Positions 22,513 to 33,841 of a stretch of DNA of 64,000 nucleotides are shown here, piece by piece (position 1 is the first letter of the stretch; every line of letters begins with the position of its first letter). The stretch comes from Cherax quadricarinatus (Eukaryota; Arthropoda; Malacostraca; Decapoda; Parastacidae). A program made the translations under genes and the position numbers. The stretch is taken from contig NW_027195531.1 of assembly GCF_038502225.1 (NCBI RefSeq), positions 106,970 through 170,969 on the forward strand. Reading direction: 5' to 3'. Below the pieces are notes generated by a model. The model made no database searches and had not been told where the DNA came from. It saw only the letters and a list, made by a program, of their open reading frames with translations.

Positions 22513-23060
22513 ATTGTAATTCATTGTAGCTGCGTTTATTTGTATAAAATCTAACTATAGGTAGGCCTATTTTAATTTGCATCAACTATCAACAGTAAAT
22601 AGGTACAAATTATGCTGAGTTACGGGGAAAAAAGAAAACACTTTTTTAGATATGTTTTCCCACTTTGTTTCTAATACAATAATATTTCTGTATTGTCTAA
22701 GAAGCAAGATATTCAGATGTACTTTTAGATAGGTTGCTTAAAGAAATATTTGTAGTACTTTATACATGTAAGAGAGGCAGCAGTAGCGCATGCAAATTGG
22801 ATTAGCAGATAGTCGACATAAATAACTGCTTGAAAGTTAATGGGAGGCACTAGAATAAGCAACAAAATGAGGCAGGAGTTATCAATTTTTCAAGAATAAC
22901 AACGATGCTCCTATCCTCCTCCCAACCTTCCTACGTACAGTAATTAAAAGGGTTGGTAGGAAGATAGGGAGTTAGAAACTTGACTGATATAACTTACTGG
23001 GACTCTGCATTATTGTCGACATCCTCCTCCCTATCCCCCTACCTCCCTCTTTTCCTACTT
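22513..23060. other. AT-rich DNA containing block X'
   Basis: 22,660-23,050 is a diverged copy of block X (19,045-19,540), for example TTTCTAATACAATAATATTT and GGAGGCACTAGAATAAGC. No gene was recognised. Confidence 0.5.
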
Positions 23061-23082
23061 ACCAACCAGAATGGTGAAATTT

Positions 23083-23115
23083 TAAGCGCTTTCGTGATTT
23101 CTCACATCATCAAGG
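23083..23115 (-). ncRNA. Hammerhead-like motif, family F5 (weak stem I)
   Basis: On the minus strand: TTGATGA, extra T, GTGA-GAAA-TCAC hairpin, GAA, AGCGCT palindrome, then T. C3 of the core is T and I see no convincing stem I pairing, so this copy is the least certain. Confidence 0.35.
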
Positions 23116-23174
23116 ATCTATGAAGATAATGCATGAAAGGAAGGCATATGAAGGATTGAGACCACACCTCACCA

Positions 23175-23246
23175 TCACATCCCACAACAAAGCTACACCT
23201 GACCCGTGACGACACGGGTCAGGTGTAGCTTTGTTGTGGGATGTGA
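23175..23246. repeat. Perfect 34-bp inverted repeat, 4-nt loop
   Basis: Left arm 23,175-23,208 starts TCACATCCCACAACAAAG and right arm 23,213-23,246 ends CTTTGTTGTGGGATGTGA. The spacer is ACGA. All 34 positions pair. Confidence 0.95.
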
Positions 23247-23454
23247 CGACATAAGCAAGGAGGAACACTGCAGCAGGCCCGCTTGCCCAACTAGACAGAT
23301 CCTTTACGACACCCCACTAACAAAATATTTGTTCAACCCAAGTACTCTACCCATGAATTAAGCTTTTATTATTTATCCAATGTATTAAATTCTTCCAAAA
23401 TTTTATTAATTTTAAATGAAATCTAATTTATATTAACCAAAGTCTGTTTCAGAC

Positions 23455-23670
23455 TATGGAACAATATTCTTCTCCAGGCTGAGGGACTGACCACCTCAAA
23501 ACTTCAAGAGTGATGGACTGATTACATCATCTTCACGTCTTTTCTGCTTCTATCAACTTTCTGTACTCGACTGATGAAGCCTACTGTGTAGGCGAAACGT
23601 TTCAAAATAAAGATACCTAACTGTTGCATATGTGACTTACCTAACAACCTGTCGGTATTTTATACCATTA
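23455..23670 (+). mobile_element. PLE-type terminal segment, family F2, plus orientation
   Basis: CCAGGCTGAGGGACTGACCA, the F2 hammerhead-like motif, then AATAAAGATACCTAACTGTT and GCATATGTGACTTACC correspond to the reverse complement of the segment starting at 63,892. It lies just upstream of the PLE coding remnant, but F2 and that PLE's own 3' end (F1) belong to different families. Confidence 0.6.
23568..23604 (+). ncRNA. Hammerhead-like motif, family F2
   Basis: CGA 23,568-23,570, CTGATGA 23,571-23,577, extra A, GCCTAC/GTAGGC with TGT loop 23,579-23,593, GAA 23,594-23,596, ACGT 23,597-23,600, T, TCA 23,602-23,604. Stem I has one C-A mismatch. AATAAAG follows. Confidence 0.5.
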
Positions 23671-23679
23671 TAAATCTAT

Positions 23680-24676
23680 GTTGTTTTTAACATTAAAGTT
23701 AGAATTTTTTCCAACAATTGGGCTCAAATTGTCGACAAGCCATTTAGATAATTTATATGAAACTGAACCTATGGCAATGGAAAATCCTCTTTCACCTGTT
23801 CTTAGTAACCTATACATGGATTTTTTTGAAACAAGACTGCAAGACTGCTCCCTCATAGAGCTAAATGGTTCAGATATGTTGATGATATTTTGTGTCTTAT
23901 ACCTAAGAATGTAGATAAAAACCATTTCCTTGTTAAATTAAATAGCTTAGCCCATTCTATAAACTTTACTGTGGAATTTGAGGAAAATAACAAATCGCCT
24001 TTTCTCGATGTTTTAATTATTAAGGGTAATAATGAATTCAAATTGAAAATTTATAGAAAATCTACAAATAACTGTTCCTATGTCCACTATTATTCCTCGC
24101 ATCAAGATACAGTTAAACTGTCTGTTTTCTCATCAATGTTTTTGAGAGCTTTGTGTATTTGCAGTCCAGAGGTCATAGATGAAGAAATATCCAAAATTTA
24201 TGAAACAGCTAATGATCTGAAATACCCAAGAAACGTAATTGATAAATCTTTTAAAATTACTAGAAGTACTTTTTACAATCCAAAAAGGGACAACCAACCT
24301 TACCATGAAAATTTGGTTGATATGCCTTCTCTTCTTAAGACTTTTAATATCAAAGTTGTGTTTAAAAATCGTGATACAGTAAAAAATCTTTTGATAAAAA
24401 ATTCCCCCCAAATTACTGACGGATATATGTATAAGATTCCTTGTAAAATTTGTGATAGTTTATTATGATCAAACTGGTAAAAGTCTCGAACTAAGATTAA
24501 AACAACGTAAACATAGCATTGAAATTGGACAAAATTCCAATGCTCTATCTATTCATGTGAGAGATTTTAACCATCCAATTGATTTTCAAAAAGTTGAGAA
24601 ATTTGTATCAGGCAAGTCCATGGTCCACAGAAATATAATTGTAGATGAATGGTTCAGAGAACCGACACGTTGATAA
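23680..24676 (+). pseudogene. Penelope-like retroelement remnant: RT C-terminal half plus GIY-YIG endonuclease
   Basis: Frame 1 encodes METPMAMENPLSPVL-like RT residues, visible as PMAMENPLSPVLSNLYMDFF (Penelope-type GNPLSPVLSN motif, here with E for G). After a frameshift near 23,865 a second frame reads WFRYVDDILCLIPKNVDKNH with the catalytic YVDD, then SPFLDVLIIKGNNEFKLKIY and RKSTNNCSYVHYYSSHQD, typical PLE RT. The linker ends KIPCKICDSL. After a second, 1-nt shift near 24,462 the GIY-YIG-type endonuclease follows: YYDQTGKSLELRLKQRKHS, SNALSIHVRDFNHPIDF, ending VDEWFREPTR and TGA at 24,674. Domain order RT then GIY-YIG is that of Penelope/Neptune/Poseidon PLEs (family knowledge). The RT N-terminus is missing, and two frameshifts show it is dead. 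Confidence 0.88.
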
Positions 24677-25097
24677 ATTAGACACATATGCAACTCTTGG
24701 GTATCTTTATTGAGGAAACGTTTCGCCACACAGTGGCTTCATCAGTCCATACAAAGGAGAAACGTGAAGAACAGGAGGAGAATGAGGTAATCAGTCCCTC
24801 AACCTTGAGTCGATGTGGCCAGTTCATCAGTGTTGAATAGAATACGGCATATGTGCGGAGAAGGAGCTTATAAACCGCAGGCAGGAGAGGTGCAACTGTC
24901 GTAGATTGTGTTACATTTTTCCAATGTGGAAGTAGGTCGTGCCCAAGGGTTAGGCAAGCGAAGAATTCCCAAGTATTAAGATCCCAAATAGTTGAAGTGT
25001 CTGACAGGATTGTAGATGAATGGTTCAGAGAACCGACACGTTGATAAATTAGACACATGTGCATCTCTTGGGTATCTTTATTGAGGAAACGTTTCCT
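24677..25097. mobile_element. PLE 3' flank with a 371-bp direct repeat (pLTR-like), family F1
   Basis: The segment from GTAGATGAATGGTTCAGAGA through ATTGAGGAAACGTTTC is present at 24,641-24,726 and again at 25,012-25,095, an exact 371-bp spacing. The repeat thus includes the last codons of the ORF. The first copy carries a complete minus-strand hammerhead-like motif. The second stops just past it, at a LINE fragment. PLEs commonly have such pseudo-LTR repeats (established); the assignment here is inferred. Confidence 0.7.
24714..24748 (-). ncRNA. Hammerhead-like motif, F1, in PLE 3' flank
   Basis: On the minus strand: GGA, CTGATGA, extra A, GCCAC/GTGGC, GAA, ACGT, T, TCC, followed by TCAATAAAG. 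It is antisense to the PLE ORF, whose stop is 38 bp to the left. Confidence 0.5.
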
Positions 25098-25290
25098 CAC
25101 TTCTCTTACTACTCCATCTATAAATATGTTGAATAACCACGGTGACATCACACAACCCTGTCTAAGGCCTACTTTTACTGGGAAATAATCCCCCTCTCGC
25201 CTACATACTCTAGCCTGAGCCTCACTATCCTCGTAAAAACTTTTCACCGCTTTCGGTAACCTACCACCTATTCCTTACATCTGCCATATT
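25098..25290 (-). pseudogene. Short LINE RT fragment, antisense
   Basis: On the minus strand encodes KSFYEDSEAQARVCRREGDY then FPVKVGLRQGCVMSPWLFN and IFIDGVVREV, the motif B region of the LINE family at 20,470-21,873. Truncated at both ends; its right end is near 25,290 and its left abuts the PLE flank. Confidence 0.85.
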
Positions 25291-25998
25291 CTTGAGAATT
25301 ATTTTTTTTTTAAATTTTCATGTGGTCTGAAAATGAAAACGAAGCAAATATAAAAGAATCTTTCATCAAATGAAAATTAGTGCATAAAAATGGCATACAA
25401 CTCCAGAGGGGGACGTTGAAAGTTGTGAACCCCAAACACAGCATCATCTCAAAGAGGAACTTAACTTTTCAAGAGTAACCACCCTACTGAGCACATTCCA
25501 TATATGATATTATAACATAGATGTTTTAATATCATGATATACAGACTGATGTAATTACAAGGGAGGACACACAGAAATCTGCGCCTCATAATTACACTCG
25601 CCTGGGAAGGTTCGACTGTAGTCCAGCCAGACAAGAACAAGTACTCAACCAGCTAGACCACAATGGAGTGGCCACTTATTGAGAAATCCAGACTTCTACT
25701 TATGCTACACAGTATATTACATAATTTAAATATTTTCCCATGGAAATATTGTAAAATTATATGTCTGGACTTTTTTTTTGTAGATAGTTGAGTGTTTTGT
25801 ATGTATTTGTCTGAACTAACAAAGAAAACTGCAACAAATTTATAACCTTTCTATTTGCTCATGTTTTCTAAATGTAAAGGACGAAAATGTTTAAAGTTAC
25901 AGACACATGTACACATAATATAAACATTCACTAGCAAGTTTTGTTGACTATAATGTTTCATTGTAAACAACATCGTCGTAAGCTTCTCTCTTTTATTA
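25291..25998. other. AT-rich unique DNA
   Basis: No gene, tandem repeat or recognisable element. Confidence 0.5.
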
Positions 25999-26252
25999 CC
26001 TGGAGTTTACCTAGAGAGAGTTCCGGGGGTCAACGCCCCCGCGGCCCGGTCTGTGACCAGGCCTCCTTAGGTCAGTGTCCCAGGATGCGACCCACACCAG
26101 TCGACTAACACCCAGGTACCCATTTTACTGATGGGGAACATAGACAACAGGTGGAAAGAAACGTCCAATGTTTCTACTCTGGCTGGGAATCGAACCCAGG
26201 CCCTCACCGTGTGAAGCGAGAGCGTTAACCACCAGGCCACCAGAGCCTGGTG
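25999..26252 (-). mobile_element. tRNA-Val-like SINE with intact A and B boxes
   Basis: On the minus strand the head reads GCCTGGTGGTTAACGCTCTC then GCTTCACACGG, with A box TGGTTAACGC (26,222-26,231) and B box GGTTCGATTCC (26,186-26,196), an RNA polymerase III internal promoter. The GCTTCACACG anticodon-arm segment matches what I know of tRNA-Val(CAC), and GCTCTGG and CCAGAGT could pair as an acceptor-like stem. The body (TTCCCCATCAGTAAAATGGG, GTTAGTCGACTGGTGTGGGT) is shared with 20,127-20,365. The 3' part (GACCGGGCCGCGGGGGCGTT to AAACTCCAGG) differs, so the two belong to different subfamilies. Confidence 0.8.
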
Positions 26253-26869
26253 GGTTATATGTGTATCTTATTGATATATCGTCTCTTCCATCAATCACAA
26301 TTCTAACATTCACTTTCCTGGCATAAATCACTCACCTATTATACTATAATTGTTATCTTCAGTTCACCTGCTTTACACATTCCATAATTCCATACTACGT
26401 TTCCCCGCTATTAACCTGCTCTCTCCTTCACTCACTTCCTTCATACTCTTTCCTTTACTGTTTATTTACTTCATGTTCACTTCCCTCATATTCTCCTCGT
26501 TCATTCTCACTCACTTTTTAATTTCTTGTTACGTACTTTCTTTAAATTCGTTTCTTGCAAGAATGGAAAAGATTAATAAAGTCACTGGTTAGTGAGACAC
26601 CTTTATAACAGATATTCCCAAGTGTTGAAGATATGTCTCATTCAGCTACTTCCTATTTTCCTATACCATGAGAATAATTATTCAAGATAATTAGTAAAAA
26701 TTATTCCCATGCTTCATGCAAATTCCCCCAAAAAGTGAAGGTGTAATGTGCATTTCAAATGTAGATAATATACATTGCTCTTTCACCTGGTATAATTAAT
26801 ATTATCTGAAGTTCACAGTTGTTGTCTCATGTCTTATTATAAAATTATAAATACGTAGCGGCGCAGCCC
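26253..26869. other. AT-rich unique DNA
   Basis: No gene recognised. ATTCCCAAGTGTTGAAGATA near 26,612 faintly resembles the end of PLE family F1, but too little remains to call it. Confidence 0.45.
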
Positions 26870-29800
26870 GAGGAAGGTATCCCTGAATTACATATCCCCA
26901 GTGACCTGTGAGGAAGGTATCCCTGAATTACATATCCCCAGTGACCTGTGAGGAAGGTATCCCTGAATTACATATCTCCAGTGACCTGTGAGGAAGGTAT
27001 CCCTGAATTACATATCCCCAGTGACCTGTGAGGAAGGTATCCCTGAATTACATATCCCCAGTGACCTGTGAGGAAGGTATCCCTGAATTACATATCGCCA
27101 GTGACCTGTGAGGAAGGTATCCCTGAATTACATATCCCCAGTGACCTGTGAGGAAGGTATCCCTGAATTACATATCCCCAGTGACCTGTGAGGAAAGTAT
27201 CCCTGAATTACATATCCCCAGTGGCCTGTGAGGAAAGTATCCCTGAATTACATATCCCCAGTGGCCTGTGAGGAAGGTATCCCTGAATTACATATCCCCA
27301 GTGACCTGTGAGGAAGGTATCCCTGAATTACATATCCCCAGTGGCCTGTGAGGAAAGTATCCCTGAATTACATATCCACAGTGACCTGTGAGGAAGGTAC
27401 CCCTGAATTACATATCCACAGTGACCTGTGAGGAAGGTATCCCTGAATTACATATCCCCAGTGACCTGTGAGGAAGGTATCCCTGAATTACATATCCCCA
27501 GTGACCTCCGAGGAAGGTATCCCTGAATTACATATCCCCAGTGACCTGTGAGGAAGGTATCCCTGAATTACATATCCCCAGTGGCCTGTGAGGAAAGTAT
27601 CCCTGAATTACATATCCCCAGTGACCTGTGAGGAAGGTATCCCTGAATTACATATCCCCAGTGACCTGTGAGGAAGGTATCCCTGAATTACATATCCCCA
27701 CTGCCCTGTGAGGAAAGTATCCCTGAATTACATATCCACAGTGACCTGTGAGGAAGGTACCCCTGAATTACATATCCACAGTGACCTGTGAGGAAGGTAT
27801 CCCTGAATTACATATCCCCAGTGACCTGTGAGGAAGGTATCCCTGAATTACATATCCCCAGTGACCTCCGAGGAAGGTATCCCTGAATTACATATCCCCA
27901 GTGACCTGTGAAGAAGGTATCCCTGAATTACATATCCCCAGTGACCTGTGAGGAAGGTATCCCTGAATTACATATCCCCAGTGACCTGTGAGGAAGGTAT
28001 CCCTGAATTACATATCCCCAGTGACCTGTGAGGAAGGTATCCCTGAATTACATATCCCCAGTGACCTGTGAGGAAAGTATCCCTGAATTACATATCCCCA
28101 GTGGCCTGTGAGGAAAGTATCCCTGAATTACATATCCCCAGTGGCCTGTGAGGAAAGTATCCCTGAATTACATATCCCCAGTGGCCTGTGAGGAAAGTAT
28201 CCCTGAATTACATATCCCCAGTGGCCTGTGAGGAAGGTATCCCTGAATTACATATCCCCAGTGACCTGTGAGGAAGGTATCCCTGAATTACATATCCCCA
28301 GTGGCCTGTGAGGAAAGTATCCCTGAATCACATATCCACAGTGACCTGTGAGGAAGGTACCCCTGAATTACATATCCCCAGTGACCTGTGAGGAAGGTAT
28401 CCCTGAATTACATATCCCCAGTGACCTGTGAGGAAGGTATCCCTGAATTACATATCCCCAGTGACCTCCGAGGAAGGTATCCCTGAATTACATATCCCCA
28501 GTGACCTGTGAGGAAGGTATCCCTGAATTACATATCCCCGGTGACCTGTGAGGAAGGTATCCCTGAATTACATATCCCCAGTGACCTGTGAGGAAGGTAT
28601 CCCTGAATTACATATCCCCAGTGACCTGTGAGGAAGGTATCCCTGAATTACATATCCCCAGTGACCTGTGAGGAAGGTTTCCCTGAATTACATATCCCCA
28701 GTGACCTGTGAGGAAGGTATCCCTGAATTACATATCCCCAGTGACCTGTGAGGAAGGTATCCCTGAATTACATATCCCCAGTGACCTGTGAGGAAGGTAT
28801 CCCTGAATTACATATCCCCAGTGACCTGTGAGGAAGGTATCCCTGAATTACATATCCCCTGTGGCCTGTGAGGAAGGTATTCCTGAATTACATATCCGAA
28901 GTGACCTGTGAGGAATGTATCCCTGAATTACATATCCCCAGTGGCCTGTGAGGAAGGTATCCCTGAATTACATATCCCCAGTGACCTGTGAGGAAGGTAT
29001 CCCTGAATTACATATCCCCAGTGACCTGTGAGGAAGGTATCCCTGAATTACATATCCCCAGTGACCTGTGAGGAAGGTATCCCTGAATTACATATCCCCA
29101 GTGACCTGTGAGGAAGGTATCCCTGAATTACAAATCCCCAGTGACCTGTGAGGAAGGTATCCCTGAATTACATATCCCCAGTGACCTGTGAGGAAGGTAT
29201 CCCTGAATTACATATCCCCAATGACCTGTGAGGAAGGTAACCCTGAACTACATATCCCCAGTGACCTCCGAGGAAGGTATCCCTGAATTACATATCCCCA
29301 GTGACCTGTGAGGAAGGTATCCCTGAATTACATATCCCCAGTGACCTGTGAGGAAGGTATCCCTGAATTACATATCCCCAGTGACCTGTGAGGAAGGTAT
29401 CCCTGAATTACATATCCCCAGTGACCTGTGAGGAAGGTATCCCTGAATTACATATCCCCAGTGACCTGTGAGGAAAGTATCCCTGAATTACATATCCCCA
29501 GTGACCTGTGAGGAAGGTATCCCTGAATTACATATCCCCAGTGACCTGTGAGGAAGGTATCCCTGAATTACATATCCCCAGTGACCTGTGAGGAAAGTAT
29601 CCCTGAATAACATATCCCCAGTGACCTGTGAGGAAGGTATCCCTGAATTACATATCCCCAGTGACCTGTGAGGAAGGTAACCCTGAATTACATATCCCCA
29701 GTGACCTCCGAGGAAGGTATCCCTGAATTACATATCCCCAGTGACCTGTGAGGAAGGTAACCCTGAATTACATATCCCCAGTGACCTCCGAGGAAGGTAT

Positions 29801-32265
29801 CCCTGAATTACATATCCCCAGTGACCTGTGAGGAAGGTATCCCTGAATTACATATCCCCAGTGACCTGTGAGGAAGGTATCCCTGAATTACATATCCCCA
29901 GTGACCTGTGAGGAAGGTATCCCTGAATTACATATCCCCAGTGACCTGTGAGGAAGGTATCCCTGAATTACATATCCCCAGTGACCTGTGAGGAAGGTAT
30001 CCCTGAATTACATATCCCCAGTGACCTCTGAGGAAGGTATCCCTGAATTACATATCCCCAGTGACCTCTGAGGAAGGTATCCCTGAATTACATACCCCCA
30101 GTGACCTGTGAGGAAGGTATCCCTGAATTACATATCCCCAGTGACCTGTGAGGAAGGTATCCCTGAATTACATATCCCCAGTGACCTCTGAGGAAGGTAT
30201 CCCTGAATTACATATCCCCAGTGACCTCTGAGGAAGGTATCCCTGAATTACATATCCCCAGTGACCTGTGAGGAAGGTATCCCTGAATTACATATCCCCA
30301 GTGACCTGTGAGGAAGGTATCCCTGAATTACATATCCCCAGTAACCTCTGAGGAAGGTATCCCTGAATTACATATCCCCAGTGAACTGTGAGGAAGGTAT
30401 CCCTGAATTACATATCCCCAGTGACCTGTGAGGAAGGTATCCCTGAATTACATATCCCCAGTGACCTGTGAGGAAGGTATCCCTGAATTACATATCCCCA
30501 GTGACCTCCGAGGAAGATATCTCTGAATTACATATCCCCAGTGACCTGTGAGGAAGGTATCCCTGAATTACATATCCCCAGTGACCTGTGAGGAAGGTAT
30601 CCCTGTATTATATATCCCTAGTGACCTGTGAGGAAGGTATCCCTGAATTACATATCCCCAGTGACCTGTGAGGAAGGTATCCCTGAATTACATATCCCCA
30701 GTGACCTGTGAGGAAGGTATCCCTGAATTACATATCCCCAGTGACCTCTGTGGAAGGTATCCCTGAATTACATATCCAGTGACCTCTGAGGAAGGTATCC
30801 CTGAATTACATATCCCCAGTGACCTCCGAGGAAGATATCCCTGAATTACATATCCCCAGTGACCTGTGAGGAAGGTATACCTGAATTACATATCCCCAGT
30901 GACCTGTGAGGAAGGTATCCCTGTATTATATATCCCTAGTGACCTGTGAGGAAGGTATCCCTGAATTACATATCCCCAGTGACCTCTGAGGAAGGTATCC
31001 CTAAATTACATATCCCCAGTGACCTGTGAGGAAGGTATCCCTGAATTACATATCCCCAGTGACCTCTGAGGAAGGTATCCCTGAATTACATATCCAGTGA
31101 CCTCTGAGGAAGGTATCCCTGAATTACATATCCCCAGTGACCTGTGAGGAAGGTATCCCTGAATTACATATCCACAGTGACCTCTGAGGAAGGTATCCCT
31201 GACTTACATATCCACAGTGACCTCTGAGGAAGGTATCCATGACTTACATATCCCCAGTGACCTGTGAGGAAGGTATCCCTGAATTACATATCCACAGTGA
31301 CCTGTGAGGAAGGTATCCCTGACTTACATATCCCCAGTGACCTGTGAGGAAGGTATCCCTGAATTACATATCCACAGTGACCTGTGAGGAAGGTATCCCT
31401 GACTTACATATCCACAGTGACCTCTGAGGAAGGTATCCCTGACTTACTTATCCACAGTGACCTCTGAGGAAGGTATCCCTGACTTACATATCCACAGTGA
31501 CCTGTGAGGAAGGTATCCCTGACTTACATATCCCCAGTGACCTGGGAGGAAGGTATCCCTGAATTACATATCCACAGTGACCTGTGAGGAAGGTATCCCT
31601 GACTTACATATCCACAGTGACCTCTGAGGAAGGTATCCCTGACTTACTTATCTACAGTGACCTCTGAGGAAGGTATCCCTGATTTATATATCCACAGTGA
31701 CCTCTGAGGAAGGTTTCCCTGACTTACATATCCACAGTGACCTGTGAGGAAGGTATCCCTGACTTACATATCCACAGTGACCTCTGAGGAAGGTATCCCT
31801 GACTTACATATCCACAGTGACCTCTGAGGAAGGTATCCCTGAATTACATATCCACAGTGACCTCTGAGGAAGGTATCCCTGACTTACATATCCACAGTGA
31901 CCTCTGAGGAAGGTATCCCTGAATTACATATCCACAGTGACCTCTGAGGAAGGTATCCCTGACTTACATATCCACAGTGACCTCTGAGGAAGGTATCCCT
32001 GACTTACATATCCCCAGTGACCTCTGAGGAAGGTATCCCTCAATTACATATCCACAGTGACCTCTGTGGAAGGTATCCCTGAATTACATATCCACAGTGA
32101 CCTCTGAGGAAGGTATCCCTGAATTACATATCCACAGTGACCTCTGAGGAAGGTATCCCTGAATTACATATCCACAGTGACCTGTGAGGAAGGTATCCCT
32201 GAATTACATATCCACAGTGACCTCTGAGGAAGGTATCCCTGAATTACATATCCACAGTGACCTCC
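26870..32265. repeat. 40-bp satellite array, about 135 units
   Basis: Unit begins GAGGAAGGTATCCCTGAATT and continues ACATATCCCCAGTGACCTGT. Two units lack 2 bp (about 30,775 and 31,093). The left two-thirds mostly have CCCC and CCTGTG; from about 31,140 rightward the units shift to CCACAG, CCTCTG and GACTTACATA. Multi-unit blocks recur, for example the AAAGTAT..CCACAG..GGTACCC group near 27,350, 27,710 and 28,310 (360 and 600 bp apart). No long open frames. Confidence 0.97.
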
Positions 32266-32349
32266 GCCTCAGTGCACACGACTGCAGAAGTCTTTGTGTA
32301 TAATACAATAGAGGAACACAATAATCCTGAAGCTGAGCAGATGTGTTCT

Positions 32350-33571
32350 ATCAACGTGGCAGGATAGGAGCAGATCAGGTGCGACACTCAGAAATAATCA
32401 ACGTGGCAGGATAGGAGCAGATCAGATGCGACACTCAGAAATAATCAACGTGGCAGGATAGGAGCAGATCAGATGCGACACTCAGAAATAATCAACGTGG
32501 CAGGATAGGAGCAGATCAGATGCGACACTCAGAAATAATCAACGTGGCAGGATAGGAGCAGATCAGATGCGACACTCAGAAATAATCAACGTGGCAGGAT
32601 AGGAGCAGATCAGATGCGACACTCAGAAATAATCAACGTGGCAGGATAGGAGCAGATCAGATGCGACACTCAGAAATAATCAACGTGGCAGGATAGGAGC
32701 AGATCAGATGCGACACTCAGAAATAATCAACGTGGCAGGATAGGAGCAGATCAGATGCGACACTCAGAAATAATCAACGTGGCAGGATAGGAGCAGATCA
32801 GATGCGACACTCAGAAATAATCAACGTGGCAGGATAGGAGCAGATCAGATGCGACACTCAGAAATAATCAACGTGGCAGGATAGGAGCAGATCAGATGCG
32901 ACACTCAGAAATAATCAACGTGGCAGGATAGGAGCAGATCAGATGCGACACTCAGAAATAATCAACGTGGCAGGATAGGAGCAGATCAGATGCGACACTC
33001 AGAAATAATCAACGTGGCAGGATAGGAGCAGATCAGATGCGACACTCAGAAATAATCAACGTGGCAGGATAGGAGCAGATCAGATGCGACACTCAGAAAT
33101 AATCAACGTGGCAGGATAGGAGCAGATCAGATGCGACACTCAGAAATAATCAACGTGGCAGGATAGGAGCAGATCAGATGCGACACTCAGAAATAATCAA
33201 CGTGGCAGGATAGGAGCAGATCAGATGCGACACTCAGAAATAATCAACGTGGCAGGATAGGAGCAGATCAGATGCGACACTCAGAAATAATCAACGTGGC
33301 AGGATAGGAGCAGATCAGATGCGACACTCAGAAATAATCAACGTGGCAGGATAGGAGCAGATCAGATGCGACACTCAGAAATAATCAACGTGGCAGGATA
33401 GGAGCAGATCAGATGCGACACTCAGAAATAATCAACGTGGCAGGATAGGAGCAGATCAGATGCGACACTCAGAAATAATCAACGTGGCAGGATAGGAGCA
33501 GATCAGATGCGACACTCAGAAATAATCAACGTGGCAGGATAGGAGCAGATCAGATGCGACTCTCAGAAATA
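32350..33571. repeat. 47-bp tandem array, exactly 26 units
   Basis: Unit begins ATCAACGTGGCAGGATAGGA and ends GCGACACTCAGAAATA. Length 1,222 bp = 26 x 47. Copies appear identical except for one base in the first unit (CAGGTGCG) and one in the last (GACTCTC). Confidence 0.97.
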
Positions 33572-33841
33572 ATTGCAGAAAGAAACCTTATTTTAATTAT
33601 ACAATTTCTTCCGAGAATGTGTAAATTGGAATCTACACAAGTCAGAATCGTTCCAGAACTGAAAAGCTGAAAAGCCACATGGAGGGAGAGTTTTGTGGTC
33701 AGGAAACAACACAAGTGGTGAAAATGTGAAGCCGATCCGATGAGTCATTCTCAAGGCGAGGAGTCACTCCAGCAATTACAAGTTCTTTACTATTTTACTA
33801 AATCAATAGATTATACTGGACGGAAACGAAACGTAATAATT
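33572..33841. other. Spacer between two arrays
   Basis: 270 bp of unique DNA. An ATG at 33,740 opens a frame that runs into the 21-bp array; the 33 codons before the array are not recognised. Confidence 0.5.

Larger units (their letters stand above)
23071..23330. mobile_element. Candidate PLE-like terminal element, family F5, with 34-bp inverted repeat
   Basis: Left part has a minus-strand hammerhead-like motif with an AGCGCT stem III. Downstream lies a perfect 34-bp inverted repeat (23,175-23,208 and 23,213-23,246) around ACGA. Element limits are uncertain and the grouping is inferred from proximity. Confidence 0.4.

Noticed and set aside
26186..26231. Functional tRNA gene
   Set aside because: A and B boxes are present, but the sequence continues as a SINE body shared with another locus and the anticodon stem is poor.
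26575..26640. Remnant of a PLE F1 end (ATTCCCAAGTGTTGAAGATA)
   Set aside because: Only about 20 bases resemble the family and no motif arm is present.
32350..33571. CRISPR-like array
   Set aside because: The 47-bp units are contiguous and identical with no variable spacers, and the surrounding DNA is eukaryotic.
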